Of a stretch of DNA of 64,000 bases, positions 50,047 to 61,546 are shown in pieces. How positions within the stretch are numbered: position 1 is the first letter of the stretch; each line of letters starts with the position of its first letter. This DNA comes from Pholiota molesta. Lineage: Eukaryota > Basidiomycota > Agaricomycetes > Agaricales > Strophariaceae. The DNA lies in assembly GCA_014925825.1 (NCBI GenBank), contig JACGCK010000177.1:1-64000 (forward strand), given 5' to 3'. Below the pieces are notes generated by a model. That model had not been told where the DNA came from and searched no databases. It saw only the letters and a program-made list of their open reading frames with translations. The translations under genes were made by a program, and so were the position numbers.

Positions 50047-51771
50047 CTACAAGTGCGGAATAAACGTAGTCCAATCAACAGTCTGCAGCGCGGCAGGCGA
50101 CAACTTTCTCACGGAAACAATCGACAGGACAAGGATCACGACACGAGAAACAACATAAACCGGCACCCCAACGAACACGCCCGTCCGCAGGACCTTCTCC
50201 CACCCCGAAAAATAAAAATACCGCCAACACCCCACCAGCACCGGCCCCCCGTGATCGCCACCGCACACGCCCGCCACACCCACGCCTCCCCCGGCGTCGC
50301 GAACCGCAGGACCCAGCTGGACACCAGGTGCACTAGCCCGAAGAGCGCCCCGATGACTGCGGTGGGGAGGAACACCGCGGAGTCTCGCGCGAAGCCGGAG
50401 GCGAACATGGGCACGCGGAGGGTGTCGTAGTGCTGCATGTCGTGGCCGCCGTATTCCGCGAGCTTGCCGAGCGGGCGGAGGAGGGCGGTGGCGAGGTGCA
50501 GGGGCAGGAGCCATAGGAGGTTCCAGGGCGCGGATGCGGAGTGCTGCGCGACGTCGGTTTGCAGGGTTTGGCGGAGCCAGGTGTTCTTGCGGTACGCGCT
50601 GTACTCCGTGGAGTACAGGTTCGGGGGATCTTTTTTGACTGGATGTGCTTTGCTTTCTGTTTTTGTGGTTTCGGTCGGGCTGGACACGGTCTGACCAGGA
50701 CCGCTTGCGAGCTGCGGCTTTTGGCCATCGAGTGCAGGCTTCTGCCCCGCCTCAGGGATTGGAGGTTGACCTTCAACCGCCGGTTTCGGATTCCCAGCTC
50801 GCGGTCTCTTCCTTGGGAAGCGCGGCTTCTTGCTTTGAATCTGGGGCTTTTTGGACAGATACACCGCGCGTCCGATGTTCTGGGGTTTGTTCCACCATAA
50901 TCCATACGTAACCCCGTTGAGCAGCGCGAACCCTAGCGTTACCACCTCCAGTTCCGTCACCGGGAGCCGCGCAGCCCAGCGTGCCAGGCATTGCACGATG
51001 AACCACGTCGTCTGCAAGACGATCAGCGTTTTCGATATGGCGTCGCCCTTGCTGCGGTCCTGGATGTCCGCTTCTGGGATGCGCGGCGCGTCGACGATGC
51101 CGTGCTGGATGTTCCATATGAGGTTGACTTCGTCGGAGGTGTTCCAGATCGTTAGGGTTTGGATCGGCCGGCCGTCTTCGCAGAGCATGAAGCCCCCCAT
51201 TTGGAGGAGAAAGCCGTGGGTCAAGGTCCATCGAGGTATTTCTCCCTTTATCAATGTCGGTGGAAGAGGGGAATCATGGAATAGTTTTCGTGCGATGTCG
51301 AGAACAAAACGTGTGTATGTCCGGCGATCGGTGTGAGCATCGACATTTGCGTGTGCTGTTCATTGGACAGTGGTAAGCGCTTCATCATACTGCTCAAATA
51401 CGCCTGTTACGCTTACCAGTGGCCACCTCTTGATTATACTCGTCCGCAATCGTCCTCGCGGCCAGACGCTGCCGCAGCGCCCACGCAGTGACGGCCTCCG
51501 GCGCCAGCAGGGCGTAGACCATCGTCGCAACCTGGCGCTTGAAGCACGTCCACCAGCAGTCTGTCGGTGCAGGGATGTTCGGGTGCACCGCGGACCAGGT
51601 GCACGCGAAGATCGTGGCGAAGCAGCTGATGAGGATGTCGTTCACGCCGCGCTCGCCGAGATGAACCTGTGTGTCGCGAGGACCCGGAGCGGAGACGATA
51701 GGGGAGGTGGGGGCGACTGTGAATCCGTGGAGGGTGCGAGTTAGCGCCAGGAGGAGCAGGACGATCGACAT
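50047..51771 (-). CDS. FACTW/FIPH family membrane protein, copy C (one apparent frameshift)
   Basis: Exon 1 is 51417-51771 and exon 2 is 50047-51355, together 1664 nt, one base short of 555 codons. The first exon has the signal segment and FACTWSAVHPNIP; exon 2 has WTLTHGFLLQMGGFMLCED, DIQDRSKGDAISK and TELEVVTLGFALLNGVTYGL. The central loop is unusually Lys/Pro-rich (about 60 residues longer than in A). Near the end the frame slips at a run of six C at 50245-50250 (six G on the coding strand); only the other frame continues to the conserved VDWTTFIPHL end. One missing base in that run explains it, either a real mutation or a sequencing error. GC content is visibly higher than in the sister copies. 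Confidence 0.75.
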
Positions 51772-52959
51772 ATTTCTCAGGAAGGCGTCCACGTTAACTT
51801 GTTGATTGAAAATGACAAAGAACTCGCTTTGAAGGAAGATCCATACCCATGGGCTCTGCGAAAAGGCTTTCACGTTGGATACGCATGATGTGTGTGTCGC
51901 AATGGCAGCATGTTGGTACTAAGTACTTAGTAGCGGAGTCCGGAGTCGGGAGTCCGGCCCATAACAAGGCTTCTCCTCCGGCCCCGGCCGGGCCATGCCG
52001 AGGCGCGTCGACGCTCCAACATCGTCCTCTGACGTTCTAACCTCGACGGGCGTCTACATCGCTGAGCTATGCCTGTGCCACCTGCAGTCAGACGCTTTTC
52101 TCCACCAACGCTATTATCTCTACCTCCAGAACCGCCATCCTCGTCAGACTTGAGGAGGACTTTTAGTCCGCTTTTCAATGGATGCCTCGCGCGTGGCCTA
52201 CAGCTTTCTCCCATTCTGGGTGCTTGTATTCGATAAGGCTGGCGTGCTCCTTAGCTGGGGGCTGGACTACCAGGTGTGCATCATATCTGTGCATTTGAAC
52301 GTGCCGTGTACTTACTGGCACACTCCATGGCGACCTCCCCTAGCTTCCGTTCTCCTACATCCTCGAATCCAACGCCTTCCCCGCCTCCAAATTTCCGTCC
52401 GCGTATTCCTCCCTCCGTCCTCAGTCTCTCGCTGACATGTCCTGGGTGTCCAGCCCCGGAGTCCCGATCCGTGTCCCAGGAAATAGCTGGCAGGCAGACG
52501 CAGTTTGCAAACATTTGTGCGCAATCGTGTTGCCTTCCAGTCGGAGTTCAGTCGACGAGGGAAGAGTTGGCGCCGGTGGGTCTAGATAACCCAATATGAA
52601 CATCTGCGGCTCCTGATTACTGCTTGTAAATCCTGAAGGCTGCGACCATGTGGGAACTGCTCTTCGACCTCAACTTTGTAATCGACACGAAGAGAGACCA
52701 CAACGGAATTGTCACTATGCAAGTAGGAAGCGGATTTGGGCTTGAGTCCGTGAAAACGCGCGTGCAAGACGGAACGAGCACGCCCGTCCTCGACTTCCCG
52801 AGAAAGTCGGCAACGAATATACTTTTGCAGTCAGCAAATGACTAAGTTGCTCAGAGACGGTGTCAATGCCCGCTTTCACTTCGGTGAAAGCGCCTCCAAT
52901 ATTGACAGTGAGTCATCGTGTTTATGATTCGTTGACGATTGTGGTGGCTGAGAATCGAG
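51772..52959. other. intergenic with Pro/Ser-rich open frames
   Basis: Two ATG-led frames, at 52069 (MPVPPAVRRFSPPTLL) and 52327 (MATSPSFRSPTSSNPTPSP), have coding-like Pro/Ser composition but end within ~60-90 codons and could not be joined to other exons. They may be gene remnants; no call is made. Confidence 0.35.
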
Positions 52960-52967
52960 TATAAAAG
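52960..52967 (+). promoter_or_regulatory. TATA box of the SDR gene
   Basis: TATAAAAG lies 87 bp before the ATG at 53054, a plausible core promoter position. Confidence 0.5.
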
Positions 52968-52981
52968 TAGCGCCCATAAAT

Positions 52982-53043
52982 TCGTACATTATACGTCCTA
53001 GGTATTCCAAAGTCGTACATTATACGTCCCAGGTATTCCAAAG
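52982..53043 (+). repeat. 31-bp tandem repeat (two copies) in the SDR leader
   Basis: Positions 52982-53012 and 53013-53043 are direct tandem copies differing at one base. They lie between the TATA box and the start codon, probably in the 5' UTR. Confidence 0.9.
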
Positions 53044-53053
53044 TTACAAAGCC

Positions 53054-54188
53054 ATGTCTGAGTCCCCAGCCAAAATATATCTCATAGCAGGAGCAACGCG
53101 GGGCCTAGGTCAGTTTTCCCATCAAAAAAAGGATCTCATTCCGCTAATTTGAACATTCACTTTGGTACCCAGGTTTAGCCCTCGTCGCCGACATCGTCGC
53201 CAAGGATCCCTCCGCCATTGTCTACGCCGGTGCACGCGATCCATCAGCTCCGGGCGCCTCCAAGCTCAAAGAGCTGGCCGGGAAATACCCAGGGCGGATC
53301 GACGTCGTGAAATACGTCTCCGGGGATAAAGACGGCAACAACGCCATCGCCAAATCGATCGGGGAAAACCATGGGCACGTTGACACGGTGATTGCGAGCG
53401 CTGGTGCGTGTTAACAGCCATCCCGGTATCCGGTCGACCGTTATTACTACGATGGCTGACTTGACCGCACGTCGTCCCTCTCCTCAGCCATTGCGAAATA
53501 TCAGGGAAAGACACACGAGACGCCTATCCACGAGTACGAGGAGCACTTCTCCGTGCGTCCCATCTCCCCACTCCCACCTCCACCGTTCCCTCATCACACT
53601 CTTATCACACACACAAAATGAAATAGGTCAACGTCCTCGGCCCCATCGTGCTCTTCCAATCCACCCGCGAGCTGCTGCAGGCGAGCGCCGCGCCGCGGTT
53701 CGTCGCCGTCAGCTCGGGCGCGGGCAGCATCGAGCTGATCCCGAGCGTGCCCGTCGACGGCGGGCCGTACGGCGCGAGCAAGGCCGCGCTGAACTGGGTG
53801 GCGCGCAAGATCCACTATGAGAATCCGTGGCTGGGTGCGTGTCTTTCAAGTGGATTGTCGTGCGCAGAGATTTCGTGCGGCTGATGGGCTGTGACAACTG
53901 CCTTGCAGTGGTGTTCCCGGTGTGCCCTGGGATAGTGCACACGGATATGGGTACGTCCTCCCTTTCCTTCCTTCTCCGTTGGCGCGGTGGCTTAGTACCG
54001 GTGATACTATGTATGTAGCGCAGCAGAGCATCGATCTGGACAAGTCTGGGAATGCTGCGGTGATCAAGGACCTGTGGCGCCCGGCCGAGGTCGCGGCGGG
54101 GATGTTGGTGGAGCTCATTGGGGTGTCGACGCGCGAGGGGAATGGTGGGCAGTTCAATAACATTGAGGGGGGGAGGTATGCGTGGTGA
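53054..54188 (+). CDS. short-chain dehydrogenase/reductase (SDR)
   Basis: Six exons join to 257 codons (256 aa): 53054-53108, 53173-53403, 53488-53552, 53627-53834, 53909-53950 and 54019-54188. The cofactor-binding GATRGLG is at residues 13-19, the catalytic Ser lies in VAVSSGAGS (about 146-151), and the YGASK motif gives Tyr165 and Lys169. It is a classical cytosolic SDR that reduces or oxidises a carbonyl/alcohol with NAD(P)(H); the substrate is not predictable. The length is standard and the end (GGQFNNIEGGRYAW) is typical of the fungal sniffer/ketoreductase-like group. It sits between copies C and D of the membrane family, on the opposite strand. Confidence 0.92.
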
Positions 54189-55082
54189 TCTCTCGTGGGT
54201 GTGAATTTGTGGGATTTCGATGGAATATTTGTTGGTTGTGTATCGTGTTGTTGTTGATGTATTATGAGTTCTAGAGGCACGGAGACGGATAAGTGGTACC
54301 GCGGTACTTACTTATGAGATGCGCAGGTTGCAAGTGGGTTGCAGGGCATGCGGTGGTGGCGCTCAGTATTCGATGTTATTGCGGATGCAGGTGGGTTCTG
54401 CGAAAGTGCGTTGCAACTTTGATACAATATAGAGATACTCCTAGTGCTTTTCGAGGCGCTCAGCAAGAACCGGGAGAGCGTTGAGCATCAGAATCGCTAT
54501 CAAGTGCGATAGAACGGGGATGGAATATTTGAATCCCGACCTGGATGGTGGCCCGCGCGCGGTGGCGCTTCCCCTGAGTCTGCTTTTGCCTACATAATTC
54601 CTTCGATGGTCTCCTCAGCCTTCAGGTACTTGCCCTCTTTGCGACAAGCTGCGAACCATATTCGTTCACTCCGTTTGCGGTTTCAGACTGCAGATCATCG
54701 AGAGTCATCTGCAGATCATCGACATGGCTCTCAAACTTTCTTGGCCCATGCTCTATCGAGGAGTCTGATTCTCCGTGACAAGGAACTGGCGTGCTTTGTA
54801 TGAAATAGCTGTACTACTAGTCCATCAAGACTGAATTGGCATCACGAACAGCGCTTTGAGGGTGTGGAATTTTCAATTTGGACTTGGACGAAATGCAGCG
54901 GCGGCAGACTCGGAGACGTTTCCCAGATCGACATCGGTTTAGGGGTGAATCGAGGGAGTGTATCTTATACATACTTCCATAACTGCTAGCGCATTATCAG
55001 CCGATGACTTGAGCCTCCTCTCCACGACGAATCAGGCTATGTAAAGGACGAACCGTATGTGAAAGTGCAACCCCTCTTCCCG
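54189..55082. other. intergenic, no gene seen
   Basis: About 0.9 kb between the SDR and dioxygenase genes, both on the plus strand. No supportable open frame. Confidence 0.4.
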
Positions 55083-55090
55083 TATAAAAG
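55083..55090 (+). promoter_or_regulatory. TATA box of the dioxygenase gene
   Basis: TATAAAAG lies 43 bp before the start codon. The same box with similar flanks is kept in the relic at 49744. Confidence 0.6.
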
Positions 55091-55125
55091 GACGCCTTTT
55101 CATTGTCCTTAGTCCAGACTCTATC

Positions 55126-56845
55126 ATGGACCAAAACGAAGAAAATACACCGGCTGGCGCTCGAACTCCCGTCAAGGTCGTCGATTTCAGGCCATTCTTG
55201 GATGGATCTGACAGACAAGGTGTCGCCGATGCTATTCTGGAATCCTTCACGTCCACTGGGTTCGTCTATCTCGCGAACCATGGGCTCCCGCACGACAAGG
55301 TGGCTGCGATGTTTGAATGGGTACGTCGTCCGACTATTCTAGACACATGATACTAATATTTACGACGCGTTCTAGTCAAAACAGCTCTTTGACCTTCCCT
55401 TGGACATCAAGCAACTAGCGCCGCATCCAGAGTCAGGCGCATACTGTAAAGGTATGTATACTCCGTCTGCTCTCTGCTATCACAGCCCGGGATAATCCAA
55501 ATGCCTGCCACCCACAGGATATTCCGCACTTGGAAGAGAGACCGTACGGAAGCGCACCCACAACGACCGCGAGGGGTCTGCGTTTATGGCCAGGAACGAT
55601 GCTGCCAAGGCCATGACGGCTGGGGACAGCGCTCCAACCGTACAGCGCGATATCAAGGAGAGTTTTGAAGTTGGACGCGCAGATGACGAGGGAATACCTA
55701 ATATATGGTACCCCGACGGTATTCTTCCCGGATTCAAGGAGGCATGCCTCGATTTCTATTCGGTATGTGGACGTGGTTCGCATGGTGTATGGTGGTTTTC
55801 AACGATGATATTGATCTCTCATTGTGTAGACCATGGATGAACTTCAAGGAAAGATCTTGAAGGCGCTTGCGTTAGGTTTTGGGTTATCGGAGGAGTATTT
55901 CCTGAAATTTCACTTGAATTCGGATCACTCGTTGAGAATGCTCCATTACCCAAGGTATGGGAATCTTGAGAGATACGAATGAATGAATCGCACTTTCTGA
56001 TATCTGTAATTGTATCAGCGTCTCTGCAGACGTCTTGGAAGACGAGGAGGCATCGCGTATTCCCGCTCATTCGGATTATGGGACTATAACTGTAAGCATC
56101 ACGATTCACAACAAATAATGGCATACATATTCAACACATGTCTTTATTTCAAAAATTCAATTACAGCTGCTACTCCAAGACGACGTTGGTGGCCTCGAGG
56201 TGGAAGACGCAGATCATCATGGAACCTTCATTGTACGTAATTTCCAAAGCATATCTGCCTCCCTCCGTGTTCTTAGCTCTCGCTTTTTGTCAAGCCTGTT
56301 CTACCCATACCGGATGCTATCCTTGTCAATGCAGGCGATTTCCTCATGAGATGTACGGTTCGCTCACTGACTGCTATCATCTGTGTGGAATGGGTCTGCG
56401 CTGACTTCTCTTTGTCCTGTCCACAGGGTCGAATGACATGATTCAAAGTACTGTCCACCGTGTACGGGCTCCGCCGGCAAGATGTGTGGAAGGCGCCGGC
56501 GGGAAGATGATACCTGCGCGCTATTCGATACCCTTCGTAAGTCTGCTGGTGCCAAGTGCTGACATCCAGACACGCTAACACATTTGTCTGCCTGGCGTTC
56601 TCGGTACAGTTCTCCAGAGCGGTTAGTGTTTTTTATCACGTCTACAACAATGGTTGATGAATTTTCTCCTGAACAGGATTTGGCGGCGGTCGTAGATTGT
56701 ATTCCTGGTACTTGGTCTGCAGCCCGCCCGAAGCGCTATTCGCCGATATCTGTTTGTGTTTTCTCCTTTTCGCCGCTTCTTGCTAGCACTGAACCCGATG
56801 CAGGCAGGAGAATATATGAAGGCTCGATTGGTTGCAAATTATTAG
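55126..56845 (+). CDS. 2-oxoglutarate/Fe(II)-dependent dioxygenase (isopenicillin N synthase-like)
   Basis: Eleven exons join to 359 codons (358 aa): 55126-55320, 55376-55451, 55518-55762, 55830-55954, 56019-56091, 56167-56232, 56295-56352, 56427-56536, 56610-56621, 56677-56751 and 56804-56845. The N-terminal DIOX_N-type part has VVDFRPFLDG and GFVYLANHGLP. The iron triad is His231 and Asp233 in AHSDYGT plus His290 in STVHRVR; Arg311 and Ser313 in RYSIPF bind 2-oxoglutarate. All key residues are present, so it should be active. Fungal members hydroxylate or desaturate small molecules, in primary or secondary metabolism; the substrate is unknown. Exon 9 is only 12 nt. A decayed partial copy lies at 49730-50035. 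Confidence 0.93.
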
Positions 56846-57109
56846 TATATGGCTCGGTGGTATAGTGATGAAGATTACGGTAAAATCTGTGTCCGATAAA
56901 CCCGTGTATCAAATCTTGCCCTCCCTCGCAGTTGATGATGAATTTAAAGTGTATGGATTTGATACGAATGCCGAGGCTGGAGAACACAAGGGCGCTTCCG
57001 ATGTTATCCAGTAGGCCGGCTATGAAATGGCCATGGCACGAGCGGTGATGGTGAATAAATCAATAGGAAGACTGGGATAGGGTGTAGTCGACGCCCGCGA
57101 TTGGAAGAT

Positions 57110-58738
57110 CTAGTTCGAGAAGGGTTCCAATGGCGATGTCGAATAATATATGATCCGTATGTCCTTGCGGCTGATAAAACATAGCCTCCCAGATATCGGA
57201 CAAAACGAGATCTGGCGGCGTTCAGTCCCAGTCATTTGCCCGTGGGATAGAAAGAACGTGCGGTGAATATCATCTGGCAAAGAGCTTCCTGCATGAAGCA
57301 CAGCCCCGTTGATGCCCCACGTGAAAATGGAAACATCATTACCACAGATTCGGTAGGGACTGATGGTCATGGATGGTCGTTGAAGGATGCTGAAGGAGCC
57401 TTCTGAGCGGAGAGGGATTGTGGGCAGGTCGAGGTCGTCGATGTCGATCTTGAACCTATGGAATACCTGGCTTTCAGAGGGGCCATCCGAAAAAAAGTCA
57501 AACCAAAGCGGCTGCGAGCTTCCAGTGTACCAGTCGCATAGCCCTGCGCAATGGTCAGGAGATCCGAAATCGGTAGGGTAGAGTATCCGCGTCCGTGGCT
57601 GGGTAACAGCTTCAGGTTCACGGGCTGGACACTCGCCCATGACATCGTCAGAGAGCGAAGGGATGTCCCAGATGGAGAGGCTGTCATCCTCGATCAGGAT
57701 TATACATTTATTCGTTGCTAAAATCTATCAAGGTTTGTAAATGAGTGCGTGACGTTGCATCATGGTCATACCTGTTTGAAGGTATATGGATTTCCCGTAT
57801 TCCAAGTTGCCCAACCGCGGGTGACGAAGTTCCAGATCTTGATAATGGGGCCACACACAAGTATGAGAAGGTCCCCAACCACCGAGGTGAAATGCAGGTA
57901 AAATTGAGTCTGGACAGTTAGGGCTGCCAATTTCTGCAGCTTGGCATCGGGTTTCCATGGAAATATCTCGAAGACTTCGAAACTACGACTGTGAAGTATA
58001 TTGAAAATTCAATAGGGGAAGATTTTGGGCTCTATGAAGGCTCACCTTTTATTTTCGAAATCTTGGCGCGACGTGATAATTCTGAGGCCTTCGCCATCAA
58101 GTGACGGGTGGGTCGAAAACCACTGGCCTTTCGAGGAAATTTCCGCGATTGGCTCTGATTTTGGCTCTGCGATCCCAACGATGCCTAGGTCCCAAATATG
58201 TATATGGCCTTGCAGTAGCGTAACTAAAAAGCGCCCCCCTGGGACAAGATATAGTTGTTCAATAATACGCGGAAAAGTGCGTTGTTTCCATAAGTCATCC
58301 GGAAATTGGAGGGTACGCATTTGAGATGGAGGTGTAAAGTCATTCTCTTCTTCATGTTTCCTAATATAACGGCTCCATCGTTCGGGATTCGACGCGGCGT
58401 GCTCCAGCTCTGGGATGGACATATCTGCGACAGGATATGAGTGGAGATAGACAGTGTTTTCCAGACACATTCTTGTCAAGGCGTTTATCCAAACGATGCG
58501 CTGTTGTGTGGCGTCCTGAAGAGTTTTACAAGTCTATATACATGTATTGTTCGACATTTGTCAGTGACGCGCTCTGCCATAAAGTCAAATGGGTGCTTGA
58601 TGGACACACCTTCCTGAGGGAGAGGATATCTGAAGGTTGAAGGTGCTGAAGCACTAATATATGTATATCCAATGTCATAGAGATAAACGTCGAGGTTGGT
58701 TGCGTGTCATGGCTAGCAGGTTCAATTGTAGTAGCCAT
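57110..58738 (-). CDS. F-box protein with WD/propeller-like C-terminal region
   Basis: Four exons join to 483 codons (482 aa): 58610-58738, 58046-58533, 57772-57988 and 57110-57724. The F-box is at about residues 20-65 (MTLDIHILVLQHLQPSDIL, then SLRKTCKTLQDATQQRIVW). Later segments HIHIWDLGIVG, IIKIWNFVTRGW and SLSIWDIPSLSDDV look like degenerate WD repeats and could form a propeller for target binding. By family it would be a substrate receptor of an SCF ubiquitin ligase. It converges with the dioxygenase; the two stop codons are 264 bp apart. Exon joins rest on GT-AG signals and phase; the 57724 acceptor was chosen because the nearer AG breaks the frame. Confidence 0.85.
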
Positions 58739-59463
58739 TAGCTCTACGGGCGTCGGGGCTGATGCAACCAGAAGAAAAATGCGGAAGATACAGTTTAACG
58801 TAATGTGTTGGTTTTAAGTTACGACCTGGTTACGACTTGAGTGACACAGGATCATGATGCCATCGCCATCAAATCGCCATCTACTCTTCCAGTTGTTTGG
58901 TACGCAAGCATTCAGAAAACAGTACACTTACATCGACGAAACTCGAACGTCTCGAACGTCACCGACATCGACCGTTCACTTGGGCACGAAGCTTATCGAA
59001 CTTGGGCATAAACTGTTTTGCGAGGATCTTTTTGATCTCCTGTACCTAGGACGGGCTCTTGTTGTTTTCCCCTAGTTCGAAAGCAATTCGAAAGTTGTCT
59101 CGTCTACGATTCTACGAATCCCGATACCCGCGCTTGAGCTCGAGCTGCGCTCAGCGGCTGCGATATCTGGAGCTTGTCTGGTCCTGGATCATTCTGACTC
59201 GCTTGATCCCCGAGCTGGCAGATGCACGAACGCGCCTCCTTTTCACTGGGATATAATTCATTGGGTGGATCTGGGAAGGTTATCATTTCTGGAACATCAT
59301 GCTGTGGACAGGGGAGCTTAATGAGCCGCGCTGGATCAGGGTCTAGCAAGTTGCGGAGTATGGAAATGTAGTATCAGTCAAAGATGTATTAGAGCAAGCC
59401 TGAATGGTGATAATAAACATTGTCAGAAAGGAATGCTCAAACACTACTTGTATGTAAAAATGT
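58739..59463. other. intergenic, no gene seen
   Basis: About 0.7 kb between the F-box start and the 3' end of family gene D. It holds the F-box promoter; no coding signal. Confidence 0.4.
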
Positions 59464-61047
59464 CTACAAGTGGGGAATGAATGTGGTCCATTCAATGGTT
59501 TGGAGGGCGGAAGAAGGCAGTGAGCGGAGGTCAGTGAGGGAAAGTATAAGGAGTATGATGCGTGCAATGGGATAGAGAAGGCCTCCAATGACTGTCGGAA
59601 TGCCGAAGATCATAAGCAAAGTGTCTTGATCAATGAATTCAGCATAGGCAAATAATCCCATAAATATGGGTTCTGCAGTTATGATGATTGCAGAAACCCC
59701 CCACAGCCACATTTCTTGACGCGATGAAAAGTCGAGAAACCAGCTGGGGATCAGATGCACAGACCCAAAGAGGGCGCCTATTGCCGCAGTGGCATAGGCT
59801 GTTTCGTACCCACGAAAGTTCCCTGCTGAGTAGAACATTCCTACCCGCATCTTGGTCACTGTGTCGTCTCCTATCATCTTCAACAACGGCAGAAGAAGCG
59901 CGTGAAGTATTCGGGAAGGTAGGCGCCAGAGAAGCCTTGGAGAGTGGGCATGTTCCTCCGTTTCTTGACGTAATTTGCGTCGCAGCCAGCTCTCTTTTCC
60001 GGGCCCGGCCTGTCGTAACAGTGGGTTTGACTTGTCATCTGCTTCTCCGGATGTGCCATTACCCATGGTGCTTGATTCAACAAAACCCTCGCTTGTATAT
60101 ATTTTTCTTTCGAGAAATACCGGTCGGCAAACGTTTTGAGGCTTGTCCCACCATAGACTGTAGGTAATAATATTGAGCATTGCGAATCCCAGCGTTACAA
60201 CTTCGAGTTCTGTAACAGAGAGGTGTTGCGACCACCGTGCAATGCATTGCACGACGAACCAAGTTGTTTGTAAGACAATAAACAGCTTTGAGATGGGGTC
60301 GCCTTTGCTTCGATCTCCGATGTCTTCTTCAGTGATTCTTGGTGGATCAATCACTTTTTGCTGTATATTCCATATGAGTTCCCTCTTGTTTTTAACAGTC
60401 CCCCGGGTATCATTAACAAGTGTCTGGATCGGTCTGCCGCTTTCACAAAGCATAAAGCCACCCATCTGAAGAAAGAATCCATGCGCCACTGTCCATTGTG
60501 GCCCCTTGCCTTCTTTCAACGGTAGCGGTAAAGGAGAATATTGAAAGACTTCACAGATGGTAACAAAAATGGCCTGAAACCATCCTTTGAACTTTTCCAA
60601 CGGGGTCATTTGTCTTGATTCCAGCAATAAACCATTGATATCTGTGACATATCAAGTGGTAAGTAAATCGTCCTTCACTTAAAAAATTCAAAGACCTTTG
60701 TTATACTTGTCCATAATATTTCTCGCAGCCATACGCTGATTCATTGCCCAATAGGTCATCAACTCCGGAGCTAACAAGGCACCTATCGTGATTGTCACCC
60801 GGCGCTTGAAGCACGTCCACCCAGAATCCGTTACTGCAGGAATATTTGGATGGACGGCGGACCAGGTGCACGCGAAGATGGTGGCCAAGCAGCTAATGAC
60901 GATGTCGTTCACGCTGCGCTGACCGAAGTGGCCCTGGGGATCGCGGATATCGAGCGCAGAAAATGGATTGGGGGGTTCTGATGGCGAAGGGAGAGGGATG
61001 CTATGCAAGGTGCGAATTACTGTGAAGAGGAAAAGGATGATGAGCAT
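59464..61047 (-). CDS. FACTW/FIPH family membrane protein, copy D (intact)
   Basis: Two exons (60696-61047 and 59464-60641) give 510 codons (509 aa). It has the signal-like start MLIILFLFTVIRTLHS, then FACTWSAVHPNIP, WTVAHGFFLQMGGFMLCES, DIGDRSKGDPISK, TELEVVTLGFAMLNIITYSL, SVHLIPSWFLDFSS and the terminal IEWTTFIPHL. The donor at the first intron (GTCTTTG) is weak but is the only one that keeps the frame. The loop before the last spans is Glu/Lys/Arg-rich. It is much diverged from A but has the same exon layout. The function is unknown. Confidence 0.85.
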
Positions 61048-61546
61048 GTCGGTAGCCTTCTTGTAGAGGCGTCGACGTAGATTCCAGTTATATTGTAAGT
61101 ATCCTCGAAGGTTAGTGATTGTGAGGCTCGAGTTTGAATTCGTCAATTCCTCGTCGTCCTGGCTGAAGGTGATAGTCGACAGCGGAATGCTGTGTGCGGC
61201 CCGATAGCATCGTAATATAATGTAGACGCTGCTATGTATACTTAGCCTTATCTTTTAGCGCCAAGGACAGGACAAGCGCTGACAAACTTGCTAATTTTTG
61301 GCTCCGAGTACTTATTATGGGGAAATGAGACTCAAAGGTACAAGATAAATCTGGAAGTGGTTGGTGCTCGGCGTATGAGAGTGACAGCACATATGTAACT
61401 TCTCCTTCCACACTTCATCACTAGAACCGTCAAACAGATGCTCTCCGCCGTTGTCATATACCAAATTGTACGCATAGATTTGATTCATGACCGGCATATA
61501 AAATTGGAACTACAAACATGAAAAATACTCATATGTAAAAGGGTAG
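61048..61546. other. spacer between family copies D and E
   Basis: About 0.5 kb separating the start of D from the end of E. It must contain the D promoter; nothing else was recognised. Confidence 0.4.

Noticed and set aside
50333..50905. 190-codon Arg/Ser/Pro-rich minus-strand frame
   Set aside because: It is an alternative frame of family gene C in GC-rich DNA, with no family motif.
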